Position numbers and translations under genes: made by a program
The notes under the pieces: generated by a model
Databases searched by the model: none
What the model was told of the DNA's origin: nothing
What the model saw: the letters and a program-made list of their open reading frames with translations, nothing else
Assembly: GCF_003584105.1 (NCBI RefSeq)
Contig: NZ_QXFO01000023.1
Span: 57,665-121,664, forward strand
From: Flagellimonas taeanensis
Lineage (GTDB): Bacteria > Bacteroidota > Bacteroidia > Flavobacteriales > Flavobacteriaceae
Reading direction: 5' to 3'
DNA length: 64,000 nucleotides
Shown here: in pieces, positions 60,937 to 64,000 of the stretch
How positions within the stretch are numbered: the first letter of the stretch is position 1
Layout: each line of letters starts with the position of its first letter

Positions 60937-62961
60937 TTATCTGTTTATGTATAGATAACCCGAAACTTGTTTCATGGTTCCACTTTGATTCTCATAATCT
61001 ATTACGTAGAAGTAGGTACCCACAGGGAGTTTATTGTCACTATCCACGGTGACCCTTCCTTGTGATGTGCCGTCGAACACATTTCCACTGGTATTATAGG
61101 ATTTTGTCTGGAAAACCATGACACCCCACCTGTTGTATATCCTCACCGTATTGTTCGGATAGTTTTCGATGTATTTTATGGTAAACACATCGTGGATCGT
61201 ATCTCCGTTCGGCGTGATAACGTTGATGGGATCGATTTCGTCTCCATCGACCGTTGTCTCGCCCAGATCTGGGTCTAAATAATTTGGGATGCCATTTTCA
61301 TTGGAGTCATCGTTGGCATAATTCCCATCTCTATCCAGGTCTTCATCCGTGGTCTCTATACCATCCCCATCATCGTCTGAATCCCTAAAATCGGGAGTGC
61401 CATCCGAATCGGTATCTGGCAGGACCGTACTCGGGTCGTCCATTTCATCATTCACATCGATATCGATCACAGTCTCTCCCTCATAGCCATCATCCAGACC
61501 ATCATTGTCCTTATCCGAGCCTATGAACTCCACATCGGCAATACCATCATGGTCATGATCGTGTCCTTCTATGGCATCGGGCACATTATCATCATCACTA
61601 TCAAGGTCAACATAATCCGGAATACCATCGTCATCGGAATCCACGGGAATCAAGCCCATGTTCCCATCCACTTCGTAGGCGTCGTCCAGACCATTTCCAT
61701 TGGCATCGACCAAACTTGGGGATATATAGGATGAAACGGACTGGGCTTCCACATTATCCGGAATCCCGTCATTGTCACTATCGATGTCCAAATAATCTGG
61801 AATGCCATCACCATCAGTATCCGTAGGATTGGTGGATGGATCGTTGTCGTTATCTGCATTGAGGTCTTCGAAACTATCCAATATACCATCCCCATCACTG
61901 TCCAAGATTTGTTGTGAAGTGACCACCACCGTGATGATGGCCGTGCCACAATTTCCATTGGTATCACAAACGGTATATTCAAAAGAATCCGAACCTGAAT
62001 ACCCTGGGTTGGGCACATAGGTGATGTTGTCATCGGACGGGTTCGCCGCAGTGCCGTTATCATTCAAGACAATGGTTCCGTTGGAGGGGTTGGTAGCTGA
62101 AATAGAGCCCACAGTGGGAATATCATTGTCATTGGCCCTCCAGGATATGGTCACATCGGTTCCTTGCTCGGTCGAGGTCAGATCGTCGTTGACATCCAAA
62201 ATTGGAAGTACATCCACAGTAACCGTTGCAGTGCTACAATCCCCAAAATTGTTGCAAATGGTATAATCAAAGCTATCATTGCCATTGTAATCAGAATTTG
62301 GTGAATAGGTAACCTCATCGTCCGTTGGATCGTTGGGTGTTCCATTGTCACTTACGTTCACGGTCCCATTGGACGGACCTGTGATGGTCAAAGTCCCTGA
62401 GACTGGCAGATCGGTATCATTGTCAAAGATGGGCACGACCACGGATTCGTCCTCGTTCACTACCACGGTGTCATCCACCACATTGGCAGCTTGGCTCATA
62501 CACACTACGGTAAATCGGGGCAACTCGCTGCTATTCCCAACCTTGGTGATGGTAGCCGTGTAGTGGGTCACATTTTGTGTGCTGATGACCGTAGGTCGGT
62601 TTTGATCGCCACTTAGGGCAGGACTCCAACTCACTGTGGCACCAACAGGTACACTTGCGGAAATATCCAAGGTTACCTCATTGTTTGGAGCTTCACAGTC
62701 GGTCAAAATAAAATACCCTGTCGCGTTGGACCCACAAAGGGTGCCATCGTAGGTTGCAAAATAGATTCCAGGCCGAGTGGCTTCATAAAATGAATTTGTT
62801 CCCAAGACCGTACTGGGGTCGGATGCCTCATACCATCGGTAATTGTTCTCATCCCCTGTATTGGGTGCCTGAAGCAAAAACTGGGCATTTGCAAAGTTGA
62901 CCCCCATGAACAGGATGAACAATCCAATGAATAAAGACGTATATGAGGTTTTTGGTTTCAA
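60937..62961 (-). CDS. type B T9SS substrate with cadherin-like and thrombospondin type 3 repeats
   Basis: The 674-residue secreted protein has a signal peptide (about 1-26, ending NFANAQ). An N-terminal Ig-like region follows, and then two tandem Ig/cadherin-like domains (about 160-345), each with PSNGT..., a DDEVTYSPN- or DDNITYVPN-type stretch, and then DSFDYTIC or DSFEYTVC. Thrombospondin type 3 calcium-binding repeats lie at about 350-570 (DSDGDGILDSFEDLN, DTDGDGIPDYLDIDSDNDGI and others). The C-terminal type B sorting domain (about 580-674) has ITPNGDTIHDVF, VRIYNRWGVMVF and GTYFYVIDYEN. It should be exported by type IX secretion and displayed on the surface for adhesion or gliding. Confidence 0.94.
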   Translation of the reverse strand: MKPKTSYTSLFIGLFILFMGVNFANAQFLLQAPNTGDENNYRWYEASDPSTVLGTNSFYEATRPGIYFATYDGTLCGSNATGYFILTDCEAPNNEVTLDISASVPVGATVSWSPALSGDQNRPTVISTQNVTHYTATITKVGNSSELPRFTVVCMSQAANVVDDTVVVNEDESVVVPIFDNDTDLPVSGTLTITGPSNGTVNVSDNGTPNDPTDDEVTYSPNSDYNGNDSFDYTICNNFGDCSTATVTVDVLPILDVNDDLTSTEQGTDVTISWRANDNDIPTVGSISATNPSNGTIVLNDNGTAANPSDDNITYVPNPGYSGSDSFEYTVCDTNGNCGTAIITVVVTSQQILDSDGDGILDSFEDLNADNDNDPSTNPTDTDGDGIPDYLDIDSDNDGIPDNVEAQSVSSYISPSLVDANGNGLDDAYEVDGNMGLIPVDSDDDGIPDYVDLDSDDDNVPDAIEGHDHDHDGIADVEFIGSDKDNDGLDDGYEGETVIDIDVNDEMDDPSTVLPDTDSDGTPDFRDSDDDGDGIETTDEDLDRDGNYANDDSNENGIPNYLDPDLGETTVDGDEIDPINVITPNGDTIHDVFTIKYIENYPNNTVRIYNRWGVMVFQTKSYNTSGNVFDGTSQGRVTVDSDNKLPVGTYFYVIDYENQSGTMKQVSGYLYINR

Positions 62962-62983
62962 ATCTGTGCGTCCGTATTGATTA

Positions 62984-64000
62984 TTATTTTACCACAAAAA
63001 CCACGTTGATCAACGCATTGTAATCAGCTGGCTGACCAATAATATCATAGGTAAGGACACCACTTGCATTTATGCTCATATTGGCAAAAACCGTTGGATC
63101 TGCATAGGTCACATAGTAATACAGCTCTGTTGCCGCATAGGTTGGTATTGCGGCAGGAGCGCCTAAACTGGTCACTGCAGGAGTACCATATTGAGCTATA
63201 TATTGTGCGTATAGATTCACTGTTCTATTTGTACCATTCGATGAAGCATCAATTGCTATCGAGGGCGGATAGAAAATCCTTGCTGCTTTAGCCGTGATCG
63301 GGGCAATAGCTTGAATCACTTCTTCTACCGTATCCTCTGCTGTCCCATCTCCATCTACATCCACGGGGTTATCAGAATCAACTTCGGATGCATTTTGGTC
63401 ATCTGTTGAAGGGTCGCCATTACACACATATTCTGTCGAATCGATTTCGCTAAGATCGAGTACTCCATTCCCATTGTCATCAATACCTGTATCCACTTTG
63501 ATTCCTCCAGCGGAGCAATTAGCTCCAGCAGGTTCAGCTGTAGTGACCACTAAATTGGCAAGTCCATCAGGGCCTTGATCACCGATTGGACCTTTGTCAC
63601 CAATAGGACCCTGCAGACCTTGTTCTCCAGTAGGCCCTTGTAGACCAACAGGACCTTGTTCTCCCTGTGGACCTTGGATACCGGGGTCGCCCTGTGGGCC
63701 TTTGTCACCGGTCAAACCTTTATCCCCTGTCTCTCCCTTATCGCCGGGGTCGCCCTGTGGACCCTGTGGACCTTGGATACCGGGGTCTCCTTGTGGACCT
63801 TGCGGGCCTTGGATACCGGGGTCTCCTTGTGGACCCTTGTCACCGGTCAAACCTTTATCCCCTGTCTCTCCCTTATCGCCGGGGTCGCCCTGTGGACCCT
63901 GTGGACCTTGGATACCGGGGTCGCCCTGTGGACCCTGTGGGCCTTGGATACCGGGGTCGCCCTGTGGGCCTTTGTCACCGGTCAAACCTTTATCTCCTGT
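62984..64000 (-). CDS. collagen-like surface protein, 5' end outside the window
   Basis: The visible 338 residues are open to the window edge; the Leu codon at 63985 is not a true start. The first 146 residues are unbroken Gly-X-Y triplets ([15 protein letters not shown]...). A DUF7151-like segment follows ([19 protein letters not shown]...[15 protein letters not shown]). An acidic Asp-rich part ([20 protein letters not shown]) and a strand-rich C-terminus ending INVVFVVK complete it. No standard T9SS sorting tail is seen. It lies 22 bases upstream of the type B substrate gene and is likely in the same operon. It probably forms a triple-helical filament at the cell surface. Confidence 0.9.
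   Translation of the reverse strand, partial: TGDKGLTGDKGPQGDPGIQGPQGPQGDPGIQGPQGPQGDPGDKGETGDKGLTGDKGPQGDPGIQGPQGPQGDPGIQGPQGPQGDPGDKGETGDKGLTGDKGPQGDPGIQGPQGEQGPVGLQGPTGEQGLQGPIGDKGPIGDQGPDGLANLVVTTAEPAGANCSAGGIKVDTGIDDNGNGVLDLSEIDSTEYVCNGDPSTDDQNASEVDSDNPVDVDGDGTAEDTVEEVIQAIAPITAKAARIFYPPSIAIDASSNGTNRTVNLYAQYIAQYGTPAVTSLGAPAAIPTYAATELYYYVTYADPTVFANMSINASGVLTYDIIGQPADYNALINVVFVVK
63680..64000 (-). repeat. 135-bp tandem repeat encoding 15 Gly-X-Y triplets
   Basis: Identical landmarks recur exactly 135 bp apart: CACCGGTCAAACCTTTA lies at about 63706, 63841 and 63976, and a CCGGGGTCGCCCTGTGGGCC block lies at 63681 and 63951. Near-identity at DNA level points to recent unit duplication, and the array continues past the window. 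Confidence 0.88.

Noticed and set aside
63680..64000. Repeated DNA that could be mistaken for a CRISPR array
   Set aside because: The units are contiguous, in frame and encode Gly-X-Y triplets; there are no unique spacers and no cas genes.

Overview
The window is chromosomal DNA of a Flavobacteriaceae bacterium (Bacteroidota), most likely marine. A Muricauda/Allomuricauda-like genus is my guess from gene content and moderate GC, not a proven assignment. Lineage markers are a SusC/SusD pair under an ECF sigma/FecR couple, PorP/SprF and a type B sorting domain (type IX secretion and gliding), DUF4295 beside L28/L33, and TAnnTTTG promoter elements. There is no prophage, CRISPR array, IS element or replication origin. 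Most DNA looks like core chromosome. The one stretch of foreign character is an AT-rich two-gene module at about 28.0-29.5 kb. LAYOUT. 0-2.2 kb: a conserved unknown gene, a GreA/Rnk-like factor and glutamate dehydrogenase, all on the minus strand, followed by a 0.5 kb region holding two 18-bp palindromes. 2.7-12.5 kb: a phosphate-scavenging locus read on the minus strand in the order ECF sigma, FecR anti-sigma, SusC, SusD, strong terminator, alkaline phosphatase lipoprotein, and a protein joining an AIM6/GDPD-like phosphodiesterase domain to an alkaline phosphatase. 12.7-16.6 kb: tRNA-Leu(GAG), then a four-gene carotenoid operon (CarH-like B12 regulator, crtI, crtB, crtZ) whose genes all overlap by ATGA. 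16.6-20.1 kb: a pair of TlpA-like thioredoxin paralogues, one without its CxxC, and aconitase. 20.2-23.5 kb: an operon of two periplasmic chaperone/PPIases and a MoxR ATPase. 23.6-28.0 kb: SRPBCC protein, small unknown, two serine hydrolase lipoproteins, RimO. 28.1-29.5 kb: AT-rich HEPN-like gene and partner. 29.6-33.1 kb: amidase, FtsY, DUF4295, L33, L28. 33.1-38.2 kb: CinA, Hpt protein, FAH-family hydrolase, exonuclease, 2-oxoacid dehydrogenase E2, RecR. 38.3-43 kb: sodium/solute symporter, CoA-binding protein, TonB-dependent outer-membrane protein. 43-50.7 kb: FabH, S9 peptidase, HtpG, a large unknown membrane protein, DoxX-like protein. 50.7-52.8 kb: an ECF sigma/anti-sigma pair facing a DUF6249-type membrane protein across a mirror-image double ECF promoter, then a MOSC protein. 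52.9-57.9 kb: small secreted protein, AraC regulator, S1/P1 nuclease, lmo0937-type peptide, DUF819 transporter, DUF4369 lipoprotein, small unknown. 58.0-59.9 kb: manA, queD, idi. 60-64 kb: PorP/SprF, a TSP3-repeat type B T9SS substrate, and a collagen-like surface protein that runs off the end. HOW THEY FIT TOGETHER. The first sigma/FecR pair probably senses uptake through its SusC and controls organophosphate import and cleavage. Idi and the crt operon both serve isoprenoid/carotenoid synthesis, with the B12 regulator as a likely light switch. The terminal cluster makes the outer-membrane and surface components of the gliding/adhesion apparatus. Many starts were moved downstream of the longest open frame where a signal peptide, conserved N-terminus, promoter element or hairpin decided it. 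All family assignments were made by eye from motifs, without any database search.
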